Positions 42,812 to 52,475 of a DNA stretch of 64,000 nucleotides are shown piece after piece. The notes beneath the pieces are model-generated. The model saw nothing but the letters and a program-made list of their open reading frames with translations. It was not told the origin of the DNA and did no database searches. Both the position numbers and the translations under genes were made by a program. How positions within the stretch are numbered: position 1 is the first letter of the stretch; every line of letters begins with the position of its first letter. Origin of the DNA: Candidatus Anderseniibacteriota bacterium (lineage in GTDB: Bacteria; Patescibacteria; Andersenbacteria; UBA10190); NCBI GenBank assembly GCA_021414205.1, contig JAIOOW010000002.1, positions 62,001 through 126,000 on the forward strand, written 5' to 3'.

Positions 42812-44459
42812 GTATTCGCACCTCAAGCGTTTGCCGGCCTCTAAATTCGTTAATTCCCAGAGTTGCCAATATATTCATTGGCTTTTCAGCAATGTCCGCT
42901 TTTTCCGCCAACCCGAATCCAATCGCCTCTACGTCTTTATCGCCAAAAGACAGTCGCATTTTAAGATGATCACCCGATGACCCTATAGTCCGAACATCGT
43001 ATGCTTGGGCGTTTTGGATAATAAATGTCGGCTCTGGATTCTGTTCTCCGAAGGGCTCAAATTGCTTGAGCGCTTGTACTGTTTCCCATGTAATGAGTCG
43101 CGGATCCAAAATTCCATCCGCATTATGGTCGACAGGAACGCTGTCGGCGCTTTTTGAAGAAAAATATTCCACTAAGCCGTCCTTCATATACTTTACCGAT
43201 TCGTGCATGACGGAAAATCCAGCAGCCCCAGCGTGCCCACCTAGTTTTAATGTATGATGACGAACCGTTTCTAATGCATGGAGCACGTTCGTATTCCCCG
43301 CCCCTCGCGCTGATCCGACTGCATGGGTATTCATGTCTGGCAGGCCACCTAATACGAACGCCGGCTTTCCGAATTTAGACGCGAGCCTCCCGGCAACTAG
43401 GCCAACAATCCCAGCATGCCAATCTTTATTTACTGCAAACACAAACGGAAGCGCAGGATCAACTGAATCTATTGCATCATCCATAATTTTCTTTGTCATG
43501 CTTCTTCGCTCGTTATTCAGCGAAATCAATTCTTTTACGGCAAGCTGCGCTTGTTCGGGAGTTTTCGCAATCAGGGCATTAAGCGCACTTTGCGGATGAC
43601 CGATTCTGCCTGCCGCATTAATAAGCGGAATGATACGGAATGCGATATCTTTTGCAGTCATCACAGAAGGCTCTATACGAGCTTGCTTAATAAGTGCCAA
43701 AAGTCCTGGGCGTTTTGTGCGCATTAACACTTCTTTGCCGAACGTTACGATTGATCGATTCTCTCCGAGAAGTGGCATCACGTCCGCGATTGTTCCGATC
43801 ATGGCTAAATCAAGTAACCATTTCTCTTTATCCGGATCTTTTGCATATCCAGAATCTTCATGACGAAGCAATGCTTGTGCGAATTTCCAGCTCGTTCCGG
43901 CCCCGCATAAATGCCCCCACCCATACGCGCCGTCCGGATACCGAGGGTGCAAAATTGCGGTAGCATTTGGAATCGTCTCCGGCAATTCATGATGATCTAC
44001 AATAATAACGTCTTTTCCTAAGTTCCGAAGCATTGCGACAACGTCCGCATTTCCGATTCCACAATCAACGGTGATCAATACGTCAAACTCCGAACTTGCC
44101 GATTGCAGAACATCGCCGTTTAGTCCGTATCCGTCGTGATATCTATGCGGCAAGTAAGGCACCGCATGCGCGCCAATGCTTTCCAACACGTCCAACATAA
44201 TAGCAGTCGACGTAATGCCGTCTGCATCATAATCGCCGTATACCATAATTCTCTCCTTATTCTTTACGGCACGCATCACTACCTCAACTGCCATCTGCAT
44301 ACCTGGCATGTCATATGGATTATGAATCGACGACAAATACGATGGTGAAAAGAATGACTCTGCATGCACAGCATCCACTCCGCGATTTGCAAGCAGTCGC
44401 TCGATCAATTGCTCTTGCGTCGCTACAACCTCCTTACTATTTCCTCGTATCGGCCACAT
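42792..44459 (-). CDS. recJ: Single-stranded-DNA exonuclease RecJ
   Basis: A protein of 555 residues. YGDYDADGITSTAIM, DHHELPE, NAAGRIGHP and the DHHA1 motif GGHAGAAGFSV are all present, followed by the OB-like C-terminal part. RecJ digests single-stranded DNA 5' to 3' in repair and recombination. The start at 44459 (MWPIRGN) is 1 nt after the eno stop, so it is coupled to the glycolysis operon; a longer frame runs within eno and is rejected. Confidence 0.95.
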   Translation of the reverse strand: MWPIRGNSKEVVATQEQLIERLLANRGVDAVHAESFFSPSYLSSIHNPYDMPGMQMAVEVVMRAVKNKERIMVYGDYDADGITSTAIMLDVLESIGAHAVPYLPHRYHDGYGLNGDVLQSASSEFDVLITVDCGIGNADVVAMLRNLGKDVIIVDHHELPETIPNATAILHPRYPDGAYGWGHLCGAGTSWKFAQALLRHEDSGYAKDPDKEKWLLDLAMIGTIADVMPLLGENRSIVTFGKEVLMRTKRPGLLALIKQARIEPSVMTAKDIAFRIIPLINAAGRIGHPQSALNALIAKTPEQAQLAVKELISLNNERRSMTKKIMDDAIDSVDPALPFVFAVNKDWHAGIVGLVAGRLASKFGKPAFVLGGLPDMNTHAVGSARGAGNTNVLHALETVRHHTLKLGGHAGAAGFSVMHESVKYMKDGLVEYFSSKSADSVPVDHNADGILDPRLITWETVQALKQFEPFGEQNPEPTFIIQNAQAYDVRTIGSSGDHLKMRLSFGDKDVEAIGFGLAEKADIAEKPMNILATLGINEFRGRQTLEVRILDISSK

Positions 44460-44460
44460 G

Positions 44461-45813
44461 CTAAACGACGACACGGTTAGGAATAAATTCCACTCCACCT
44501 TCTGTAGCGTGCACATACCTACTGGATTGATGTTCATAAAACTTCTGCATACTATGGCCCATCGGCGCGCGTGTTTCATCTTCTATTTGGAGCAATCTGT
44601 TATATTTACTCGTTCTATCGGAACGAGATGGAGCTCCTGTTTTAATTTGCCCCGCACCTACTGCAACAGCCAAGTCTGCAATAAATGTATCTTCTGTTTC
44701 TCCGGAACGATGCGAGATAACGATATTCTGCCCAGCTTCTTGAGATGCCGTTATTGCCTGTATCGTTTCCGAAAACGTCCCAATTTGATTTGGTTTAATT
44801 AATACGGCATTCGTAGCATGCAGTTGCACTCCTTGAGCAATACGTTTCGGGTTCGTTACGTACAAGTCGTCTCCGACTATCTGAGTATTTACTCCATTGC
44901 TCGCGGTGTATTTCACCCAATCGTCCCATGCGTCTTCATGAAATGGATCCTCTATAGAAATAAGTGGGTATCTTTCTTGCCATGTCTTGTACAAATACGC
45001 CAAGTCGTTCGCATGTACAAACGATCCATCGATCATGTATCCATCCTTTTCTGCTTCGTAAAATTCTGATGCAGCGGCATCAATACCCAAGCATACGTCC
45101 ACCCCGGGTACATATCCTGATTGCTCAATCGCTCGAACGATGTACCCAAACACTGCTTCGCTATTTTCTAACTTAGGAGCAAATCCGCCTTCATCACCAA
45201 CTTCTGTTTGAAACCCTGCTTGAATTAAAATATCGTGCAGGCTGTGGTGAATTTCCACACCCATACGCAACGCAGTAGCAAAATCTTTCGCACCCACGGG
45301 CAATACATGAAATTCTTGGATAGAAAGCTGATTGCTTGCATGCATGCCTCCATTAATTAAATTCATCTGGGGCACCGGCATCATCAATTCCTGTTTTGGC
45401 ATTGCCTGTCGAATCACCTCATACAACATTTTTTGCTGAGATACTGCCTCAGTCCGAACACATGCCAACGAAACAGCAAGCATAGCATTCGCACCTAGCC
45501 GAGATTTTTGCTCTGTTCCATCAAGCTCTATCAGGCGACGATCGATTTTTTCCTGATTGCCCGTATCAAGCCCCGACAATGCGGACGAAATTTCCACGTT
45601 CACATTATGCACTGCAGTTAATACTCCTTTGCCAAAGTATCGATGCTCATCACGATCGCGCAATTCTACCGCCTCATGCGTTCCGGTAGAAGCTCCCGAG
45701 GGAACCATAGCAGATGCCATAATACCACCCTCACACACCACCGTAGCCTGCACAGTAGGCGTGCCGCGAGAATCTATAACCTCCCGAGCCGTAATGAGCT
45801 TAATTCTTGCCAT
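44461..45813 (-). CDS. eno: Enolase
   Basis: A protein of 450 residues, a little longer than usual. AREVIDSRGTPTVQ, VPSGASTGTHEAVELRD, the metal ligands around IEDPFHEDAWDDW and GDDLYVTN, and SHRSGETEDTFIADLAV are as expected. It makes PEP from 2-phosphoglycerate; PEP is also the MurA substrate. The ATG at 45813 overlaps the pgk end by 14 nt. It has an extended C-terminus (HQSSRYVHATEGG) beyond the usual end. Confidence 0.97.
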   Translation of the reverse strand: MARIKLITAREVIDSRGTPTVQATVVCEGGIMASAMVPSGASTGTHEAVELRDRDEHRYFGKGVLTAVHNVNVEISSALSGLDTGNQEKIDRRLIELDGTEQKSRLGANAMLAVSLACVRTEAVSQQKMLYEVIRQAMPKQELMMPVPQMNLINGGMHASNQLSIQEFHVLPVGAKDFATALRMGVEIHHSLHDILIQAGFQTEVGDEGGFAPKLENSEAVFGYIVRAIEQSGYVPGVDVCLGIDAAASEFYEAEKDGYMIDGSFVHANDLAYLYKTWQERYPLISIEDPFHEDAWDDWVKYTASNGVNTQIVGDDLYVTNPKRIAQGVQLHATNAVLIKPNQIGTFSETIQAITASQEAGQNIVISHRSGETEDTFIADLAVAVGAGQIKTGAPSRSDRTSKYNRLLQIEDETRAPMGHSMQKFYEHQSSRYVHATEGGVEFIPNRVVV

Positions 45814-46990
45814 ATAAGGGAACGAGCCCAGGCAACGATTTGCCTTCCAAAAATTCAATCATGGCGCCTCCTCCTATTGAAACATGCGTATATGCGGATA
45901 TCAGATTCATTGATTCAATCATCGTAACAGTATCGCCTCCGCCAACGATACGATTTGATTGCATGCCGGCTAGGGCGTGAGCTACTGCGCGTGTACCTTC
46001 GCCATATTCCGCAACTTCATACCTCCCGACAGGGCCGTTCCAAACGATAGTCTGAGCAGCCGCACACGCATCAACAATCTGCTGAACCGATTTCGGCCCG
46101 ATGTCCCATACCGGACCCGAGACTTCATCACCAGAATCAAGCTGAATAACTCTTTTGTTTGTCCCATCCTCATTGCCAATCACAACATCTACTGGCAACA
46201 CAATCTTAGCGCCATGATCATCCAGCAGCTTCTTTGCAGTAGCAATCTCCTCCTCAGAAAACGCAGCACTGTTCCATCGTCCCTGAGCTACGAGAAATAC
46301 GTTTGCAATCTTTCCACCAACACAGAGAATATCCACCTGAGATAGCAAATACTCAAGCACTCCGATTTTTGTTGAGATTTTTGCGCCGCTCGTGATTGCC
46401 ACATACGGATGCTTCGCGTTATTGCGAAGAGATGAAAGCGTAGCAACCTCGAGGACAGTTCTTCTCCCCGCTACGCTCGGAAGTTTTTTCGGAAGCACCG
46501 ACACCGACGTTTGATCGCGATGAGAAACACTAAATGCTTCGTTGATATATGCATCCGCAGAAGATGCCAGCTCCTGAGCAAATCGATCATTCGGTGCCAT
46601 CTCTCGATCATCCATCCGAACATTCGGAAATAAAGCAACCTCCCCAGGTTCCATCCCCTGAATAATTGCATCCACTTGCGAACCGTATAATTTAGGAAGC
46701 AGGCGAACATCCTCTTGTATAAGCGTCTGCAGTCTTCTATGAATCGGCGCGATGTCGACAATGCCGTCATCTTCTCCTGGTCTCCCAAGATGCGTTAATA
46801 GCAATACCTTGCATCGGCGCTGGCGCAGCTCGTGAATCGTTTCAAGCGCAGCTTCAATACGATAATCTTCCGTTGCATCAACAATGCCGTCTGCTCCAGC
46901 GCTCACATTAAAATCGACACGCACAATAACACGCTTGCCATCAAGCTGCATGTCATCCATCCCTCTCAATGCAGGAGCGACGGTATTCAT
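45800..46990 (-). CDS. pgk: Phosphoglycerate kinase
   Basis: A protein of 396 residues. VIVRVDFNVS, LLTHLGRPG, TSGAKISTKIGVLEYL, VWNGPVGRYE and GGGDTVTMIE are clear PGK signatures. It makes ATP and 3-phosphoglycerate. It lies 3 nt after gap and overlaps eno by 14 nt. The TATG start lacks an SD. Confidence 0.97.
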   Translation of the reverse strand: MNTVAPALRGMDDMQLDGKRVIVRVDFNVSAGADGIVDATEDYRIEAALETIHELRQRRCKVLLLTHLGRPGEDDGIVDIAPIHRRLQTLIQEDVRLLPKLYGSQVDAIIQGMEPGEVALFPNVRMDDREMAPNDRFAQELASSADAYINEAFSVSHRDQTSVSVLPKKLPSVAGRRTVLEVATLSSLRNNAKHPYVAITSGAKISTKIGVLEYLLSQVDILCVGGKIANVFLVAQGRWNSAAFSEEEIATAKKLLDDHGAKIVLPVDVVIGNEDGTNKRVIQLDSGDEVSGPVWDIGPKSVQQIVDACAAAQTIVWNGPVGRYEVAEYGEGTRAVAHALAGMQSNRIVGGGDTVTMIESMNLISAYTHVSIGGGAMIEFLEGKSLPGLVPLYGKN

Positions 46991-46993
46991 ATA

Positions 46994-48001
46994 CTATTTT
47001 GCCCCCAACGCAAGCACTTGCTCCACAAGTCGATTGGAATATCCCCACTCGTTGTCATACCACGCCATCACCTTCACTAAGTTTCCTCCAATCACGCGAG
47101 TAAGTTGTAAATCAACAATTGCGGAATGCGTATCACCGATAAAATCACTTGAAACTACATCGTCCTTAGTAACAGCCAAGACACCCTGATATATGGAGTT
47201 TTGAGATGCTTCTTCGAATGCACCATTTATTTCATCAACAGTAACGTCCTTCTTCAATACGCACGTAACGTCGATAATGGATACTACGGGAACTGGAATT
47301 CGAAGCGAGATGCCGTCAAATTTATCCGTAAGCACGGGAATCGCCTTCGTTGCAGCAATAGCCGCTCCCGTGGAAGCAGGTACGATATTTTGAGCAGCTG
47401 CCCGCCCTCTTCGAAAATCTCCTTTTCCGCCTGGACCATCTACAATACTTTGCGTTGCAGTATATGCGTGAGCAGTAGTTAAAAGCGCTTTTTCAACTCC
47501 GAATACATTTTCAAGTACCGCCATCACTGGAGCAGCACAATTCGTTGTGCAAGACGCATTCGAAACAACGTCATTGCCCGCCAGCTTATCATCATTCACG
47601 CCCATCACAACCGTAGGCACATCTTCACTTTTCGTAGGAGCGGAAATGACTACGTGCTTTGCACCCGCAGCAATATGCTTGCGCGCCCCTTCTGATTCGG
47701 TAAAGAACCCGGTTGATTCAATAACAACGTCGATATTCATATCGCCCCACGGCAATGTTTCCGGATCCTTGCTTTGCAACACCTGGATTCGCTTTCCTCC
47801 GACTACTAAGAAATCACCATCCACAGAAACATCTGCGCCATATCGGCCATACACCGTGTCGTATCGCAATAAATATGCGAGGTTTTTGATATCGCCCAAA
47901 TCATTTATCGCAACGATTTCAGCATCTTCATGAGCGAGCGCAATTTTACATGCCGCTCGTCCAATTCTTCCAAATCCGTTAATCGCAATTCGTGTAGACA
48001 T
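46994..48001 (-). CDS. gap: Glyceraldehyde-3-phosphate dehydrogenase, type I
   Basis: A protein of 335 residues. INGFGRIGRAA binds NAD, SNASCTTNC holds the catalytic Cys, and WYDNEWGYSNRLVE the C-terminal signature. The second residue of the NAD specificity site (INDLGD) fits NAD use. It follows the PfkB-type kinase by 24 nt and precedes pgk by 3 nt. Confidence 0.97.
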   Translation of the reverse strand: MSTRIAINGFGRIGRAACKIALAHEDAEIVAINDLGDIKNLAYLLRYDTVYGRYGADVSVDGDFLVVGGKRIQVLQSKDPETLPWGDMNIDVVIESTGFFTESEGARKHIAAGAKHVVISAPTKSEDVPTVVMGVNDDKLAGNDVVSNASCTTNCAAPVMAVLENVFGVEKALLTTAHAYTATQSIVDGPGGKGDFRRGRAAAQNIVPASTGAAIAATKAIPVLTDKFDGISLRIPVPVVSIIDVTCVLKKDVTVDEINGAFEEASQNSIYQGVLAVTKDDVVSSDFIGDTHSAIVDLQLTRVIGGNLVKVMAWYDNEWGYSNRLVEQVLALGAK

Positions 48002-48025
48002 AATAAGTAATAATTAGTAATTAAA

Positions 48026-49009
48026 TTAAAGCGTAGCAAATACTCGAGGCGTAATATCGGCATGCTCTTTGATCATGTGCTCGATTGCCGGCCGCTCAAG
48101 CAGCCCCTCTCTTGCGCCGATATATTGCACGACGGATGTGGAATTTGCATTCCCCCAGCGCATCGCCTCAACTAACGTTTGTTTGTGAATAAGGGCTGCG
48201 AGCATTCCGGACCCAAAAGCATCTCCGGCTCCTGTTCGCTCTACAACATCTCCGGGATAAATATCGAGGTGATATATTTGCCTGCTATCAGACGCATAGG
48301 CGCCATCAGGACCGTCAGTAATTACAACCGTTGCAATACCTATATCATGAAACCCCTGTGCAAGAGTCTTAATATCGCGCGTTTCATTCTCTAATACTTG
48401 CGCGGCCTCTTCTCGATTCACAAAAAGAAGATTTGTCTTTTTCAATACCGGCATCAACTCGTCTTTCCCTAAATGAATTTGATGCGTCCCCGGATTAAAC
48501 GCCAGTTTTGTTTCCGGATGCTTATCTAAAAATTCCAACGTTTGCGCGTGCAAATCTTTTACCCCACTACCAGAGGCAGATGTTAAGTATATCCATTTCG
48601 TAGGCGAAATATCTGGCAGCTGATACGTTCTCGGTTCATGATATACAAGAATCGTTCGTTCAGTACGAAAGTTAATGACAATAGATAGGTTCGTTCCTCT
48701 CTTTTCATCGAATGAAAGATACGAAGAATCTACATGGTTTTGCTCAAATACCTCTTTTGCCTTTTTACCCTGATCGTCATTTCCGACAACGGTATACACC
48801 CCAGCCTGCAATCCAAGCCGAGCAATACCGATTGCATGGTTCGCAGCATTCCCTACAGCAGGAACGACCGTTTTGCTTTCTACTGCAATTTTATCCGCAT
48901 AGTCCAGACACAGCTTGCAACTGCCCCCATCAATATCGCACTGCAAACTTGCATCATGAAGACCAAGAAAAATATCTTCGGTAGTATCTCCGACGGCAAC
49001 GACATCCAT
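48026..49009 (-). CDS. PfkB-family sugar kinase in the glycolysis operon
   Basis: A protein of 327 residues with the PfkB motif 1 region (AVGNAANHAIGIARLGLQAG) and the anion-hole/catalytic motif ERTGAGDAFGSGML. PfkB enzymes phosphorylate fructose-6-phosphate, ribose, adenosine or other sugars. Its place between fba and gap suggests a 6-phosphofructokinase-like role, since no PfkA is in the window, but this is inference. A Cys-rich insert near residues 24-34 (QCDIDGGSCKLCLDY) is unusual. Confidence 0.85.
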   Translation of the reverse strand: MDVVAVGDTTEDIFLGLHDASLQCDIDGGSCKLCLDYADKIAVESKTVVPAVGNAANHAIGIARLGLQAGVYTVVGNDDQGKKAKEVFEQNHVDSSYLSFDEKRGTNLSIVINFRTERTILVYHEPRTYQLPDISPTKWIYLTSASGSGVKDLHAQTLEFLDKHPETKLAFNPGTHQIHLGKDELMPVLKKTNLLFVNREEAAQVLENETRDIKTLAQGFHDIGIATVVITDGPDGAYASDSRQIYHLDIYPGDVVERTGAGDAFGSGMLAALIHKQTLVEAMRWGNANSTSVVQYIGAREGLLERPAIEHMIKEHADITPRVFATL

Positions 49010-49014
49010 ATCGC

Positions 49015-49887
49015 TTAGTATATACCAGCAGTACCAGACGAGCCAAACAAAGCTATCTTTTCCTCAACAACCACCTGAACAGCATCGCGCGCAGGGCCAG
49101 TAATTTTCCGCGGATCGTATGAATCATGCGTCTCATCAAAATATGCCTTCACTGCACGTTCAAACCCTATGCGAAGCTCCGTATCAACGTTCACTTTGCA
49201 AACATGCGTCTTGCACGCTTTTGCTAAATGGTCAGACGAAATCCCGGAAGCCCCGTGCAACACAAGTGGCATATTTGGAATTGCTTCCTGAATCTGCTGA
49301 AGCAATTCAAATCGTATATATTCTTGCCCGGAAAATGCTCCGTGAATTGTACCCACAGAAACGGCAAGCGCATCTACTCCTGTAGATTCCACAAACTGCT
49401 TAGCCTGGTTTGGTTGAGTGAAAAAAGAATCTGGAGTTTGCCCACCATGCAAATCTTTTACACCCTCCTTACCCACAATCGCTCCAAGCTCAGCTTCAAC
49501 CCACACTCCTCGAGCATGCGCATAGGCGACCACTTCTTTTGTTTTCCTGATATTTTCTTCAAATTCCAATACCGACAAATCGATCATTACAGACGTGTAT
49601 CCAGCTTCTATGCATTTTTTTGCCATATCTAGGCTTTTCCCATGATCCAAATGCAAAATAACTGGCACAGGAGATAATTCCGCAATTTTTTTATTAATGG
49701 CAGTAATTACTTCCAAGCCAGCATATTCTATAGCCCCTTCCGATGTTTGGATAATAACAGGGGCATTTAGCTTTTCCGCAGCCCGGGCAATACCTTGGCT
49801 CAATTCCATATTAGATGTATTGAATGCCCCGATCGCATAATCGGATGCAAGAGCATCGGCAAATATCTGATGAGGCTTAACGAGCAT
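49015..49887 (-). CDS. fba: Fructose-bisphosphate aldolase, class II
   Basis: A protein of 290 residues. FNTSNMELSQGI, VILHLDHGKSLD (metal His and Asp), EAELGAIVGKEG, and VLHGASGISSDHL with KVNVDTELR are class II signatures. It splits fructose-1,6-bisphosphate. The start at 49887 (MLVKPHQIF) overlaps the tpiA end by 11 nt; the longer frame within tpiA is rejected. Confidence 0.95.
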   Translation of the reverse strand: MLVKPHQIFADALASDYAIGAFNTSNMELSQGIARAAEKLNAPVIIQTSEGAIEYAGLEVITAINKKIAELSPVPVILHLDHGKSLDMAKKCIEAGYTSVMIDLSVLEFEENIRKTKEVVAYAHARGVWVEAELGAIVGKEGVKDLHGGQTPDSFFTQPNQAKQFVESTGVDALAVSVGTIHGAFSGQEYIRFELLQQIQEAIPNMPLVLHGASGISSDHLAKACKTHVCKVNVDTELRIGFERAVKAYFDETHDSYDPRKITGPARDAVQVVVEEKIALFGSSGTAGIY

Positions 49888-50650
49888 AGTGCTTAGAAAC
49901 GTTAGAAATAATCTCAAAAAAATCTCGCGGATGAATAGACGCCCCACCAACCAGAACACCATCGGCCCCTGCACCCGCTATGTACTGGCCTACGTTATCG
50001 CTTTTTACGCTTCCTCCGTATAAAAGGCGCACTCGATCAGCAAGGTCGCCGTCGAACTTTTGAGAAATGCGCTTCCGTATTAATAGCATCACTTCATACA
50101 CTTCGTTCGAATCAGGCATTTCTCCGGTGCCTATAGCCCAGATAGGCTCATATGCAATAACAGTCTTCAATAAGGACACCCTGTCTAGCGCGCTAATCAA
50201 ACTGTCAATCTGCTGAAGCAATACCCGTGTTGTCTGCTCATCAAAACGCTGTTCCTGCGTCTCGCCGATACAAACGATTGGAGTAATTCCATGCGTAAGA
50301 AGCAATCTTGTTTTCATTGCAACCATTTCATCCGAATCATGCTCCCGCTGGCGGACTTCTGAGTGGCCCACAATGCACCAAGAAACGAAATCCTTAATCT
50401 GTGAAACGGAGACACTCCCCGTATATGCTCCTCGGTCTTCTTCGTGAATATTCTGCGCACCTATCGTAAGAGAGGTATGTTTTGCAAGATCGGCAATTGC
50501 ATGCAATGCCGGAAAAGATGGGCACACAGCCACATCAACCTCAAATTCTTTTTCTTTCATCATTTTTTCAAGCGCAGAAAACACTTCAAGGGCACTCTTA
50601 TGCGACAATTCCATTTTCCAATTGCCAACCACGACCGGTCGTTTATCCAT
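49877..50650 (-). CDS. tpiA: Triosephosphate isomerase
   Basis: A protein of 257 residues. VVGNWKMEL, the catalytic VGHSEVRQRE (electrophilic His), AYEPIWAIGTG (catalytic Glu) and LYGGSVKSDN are all present. It links the two trioses made by aldolase. It is the first gene of tpiA-fba-kinase-gap-pgk-eno-recJ. The ATG has a TACACT box 6 nt upstream, consistent with a leaderless start. Confidence 0.97.
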   Translation of the reverse strand: MDKRPVVVGNWKMELSHKSALEVFSALEKMMKEKEFEVDVAVCPSFPALHAIADLAKHTSLTIGAQNIHEEDRGAYTGSVSVSQIKDFVSWCIVGHSEVRQREHDSDEMVAMKTRLLLTHGITPIVCIGETQEQRFDEQTTRVLLQQIDSLISALDRVSLLKTVIAYEPIWAIGTGEMPDSNEVYEVMLLIRKRISQKFDGDLADRVRLLYGGSVKSDNVGQYIAGAGADGVLVGGASIHPRDFFEIISNVSKHYAR

Positions 50651-50656
50651 ATATAC

Positions 50657-50671
50657 AGTGTATGCTATACT
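50657..50671. promoter_or_regulatory. Closely packed divergent -10 elements between tpiA and the GT2 gene
   Basis: Plus TATACT (50666-50671, preceded by TGC, extended -10) lies 6 nt before the ATG at 50678. Minus TACACT (50657-50662) lies 6 nt before the tpiA ATG at 50650. Both suggest leaderless starts in a 27-bp gap. Confidence 0.55.
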
Positions 50672-50677
50672 CTTTAC

Positions 50678-51424
50678 ATGAACAATGTCGTTCCATATAT
50701 ATCAGTTGTCATTCCTGCCTACAACGAAGAAAAGCGACTCCCTCACACGCTTCGAGCAACGATCGCATACCTTAAAAAACAGCCGTATTCCTGGGAAATT
50801 GCCGTAGTAAATGACGGATCGAGCGATAATACAGCTCAAGTAGTACGAACATCTGCCGCCGAAGACTCTCGCGTAATGCTCTTAGAGTATGGGCAGAACC
50901 ACGGCAAAGGATACGCAGTGCGATTCGGAATGACGCACGTACATGGAGAGATTCGCGTGTTTATGGATGCAGACAATTCAACATCCATAGATCACTTAGA
51001 AAAATTCCTTCCTATCCTCAAGTCTGGCTACGACGTCGTTATAGGTTCTCGAGATATCGCAGGAGCAACCATAAACGTCCATCAATCAAAAGTAAAAGAG
51101 ATTCTTGGGGATTTAGGTAATTTATGGATCCAGTTTTGGGCAATAGGCGGCATAAAAGACACTCAAGCAGGATTTAAAGTATTCACCAAACAAGCATCAG
51201 ATGACGTGTTCCCATACCTCACGATAGATCGTTGGGGATTTGACGTTGAAGCTCTAGCCGTTGCCCGTATGCGCGGATACAAGATATCGGAACAGCCTAT
51301 TATATGGGTGAATGATCCGAATAGCAAAGTGTCGCCTTCTGCTTACATGCAAGTACTCAAGGAAGTGGTACAAGTCCGCATGAACATGCTGTCGGGAAAG
51401 TACAATCGCCATGAAACAGTTTAG
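50678..51424 (+). CDS. GT2 glycosyltransferase, dolichyl/polyprenyl-phosphate glucosyltransferase-like
   Basis: A protein of 248 residues. ISVVIPAYNEEKRLPHTL, VNDGSSDNTAQVV and FMDADNSTSIDHLEKFL (DXD), and DTQAGFKVF are those of ALG5/DPG-synthase-like GT2 enzymes. No C-terminal membrane helix is seen. It probably makes a polyprenyl-phosphate hexose used by GT-C enzymes. The start at 50678 was preferred to earlier in-frame ATGs inside tpiA because of the -10 6 nt upstream. It overlaps galT by 14 nt. Confidence 0.88.
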   Translation: MNNVVPYISVVIPAYNEEKRLPHTLRATIAYLKKQPYSWEIAVVNDGSSDNTAQVVRTSAAEDSRVMLLEYGQNHGKGYAVRFGMTHVHGEIRVFMDADNSTSIDHLEKFLPILKSGYDVVIGSRDIAGATINVHQSKVKEILGDLGNLWIQFWAIGGIKDTQAGFKVFTKQASDDVFPYLTIDRWGFDVEALAVARMRGYKISEQPIIWVNDPNSKVSPSAYMQVLKEVVQVRMNMLSGKYNRHETV

Positions 51425-52466
51425 TCATCCGCTCGGACAACTTCGCCAAGACCCCATCACCGACAAATGGGTAGCCATGGCAACAGAACGATCAAAACGG
51501 CCGGACGCCGAGACGATTTTAAAACCAACAAATATAGCTCCCCTACCTCGATATAAAGACGATTGCCCATTTTGCAACTTAGCGCACTATCCACAAGAAC
51601 CGGATGTGCTGCGGCTTCCAGACGATCCGCACCACTGGCAAGTACACATGTTCGCAAACAAATATCCAGCATTCAAACCCAGCAAGGAATTCCACGCCTG
51701 GAATGAAGGCCCTTATCGAGCGCTCGACTCTGTCGGATACCACGATATTCTTGCGACAAAGTACCATAATCAAGATGAAGCCCTTGCTGACAGAAAATTG
51801 ATAGCGCTTGAGCTCGAAGCAATCATCCTCAGATATCGCCAGCTCCAAGGCGAGCTTGGAGTTAACTACATTCAAGTCATCAAAAATCACGGGAAAGAAG
51901 CGGGGGCATCCGTCGAGCATCCTCATCACCAATTGTTTTCTATCCCAGTATTACCTGCGGATATCGCAGAGCTGCTTCACGGAACCGAACGCTTCGCAAA
52001 AAAGCACAACGAGAAAGCATTCACCGTTATTCTTGAATACGAGAAAAGAGAGAAAAAGAGAATCGTATTTGAAAACGAATATTTCACAGCGTTTTGCCCG
52101 TTTGCTTCCCGAGTGCCGTACGAAACGTGGATCATGCCCAATACCTCAAATCCGTTTTTCGAAAGCATCGGCCCAGAAGAGCGTGAGGCGCTTGCCGAAG
52201 CGCTTCAGCAAGTATTGGGCAAGCTATATACGGGCCTTAATAACCCATCATATAATTACTACATCCATTCCGCACCCTGCGACGAATCTGGATTCGTATG
52301 CGACAAAAGCGTATTTGGGCATTTTCGATGGCACGTTTCAATTCTTCCCAGAATTACCACCTGGGCCGGGTTTGAACTAGGGACGGGAATTGAAATCAAT
52401 ACCGTGCTCCCAGAAGACGCAGCTGCGTTCTTGCGGGAACAACATTTACCTTCTCAACATTCATAA
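51411..52466 (+). CDS. galT: Galactose-1-phosphate uridylyltransferase-like protein (HIT superfamily)
   Basis: A protein of 351 residues. The first domain has DDCPFCNLA (zinc Cys) and EHPHHQLFSIP, the HPHxQ site with the nucleotidylated His; a second HIT-like domain contains NYYIHSAPCDESG and HFRWHVSILPR. It exchanges UMP (or another NMP) between hexose-1-phosphates. The substrate need not be galactose. Its coupling with the GT2 gene points to supply of a nucleotide sugar for glycan synthesis. Confidence 0.85.
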   Translation: MKQFSHPLGQLRQDPITDKWVAMATERSKRPDAETILKPTNIAPLPRYKDDCPFCNLAHYPQEPDVLRLPDDPHHWQVHMFANKYPAFKPSKEFHAWNEGPYRALDSVGYHDILATKYHNQDEALADRKLIALELEAIILRYRQLQGELGVNYIQVIKNHGKEAGASVEHPHHQLFSIPVLPADIAELLHGTERFAKKHNEKAFTVILEYEKREKKRIVFENEYFTAFCPFASRVPYETWIMPNTSNPFFESIGPEEREALAEALQQVLGKLYTGLNNPSYNYYIHSAPCDESGFVCDKSVFGHFRWHVSILPRITTWAGFELGTGIEINTVLPEDAAAFLREQHLPSQHS

Positions 52467-52475
52467 TATATTCCT

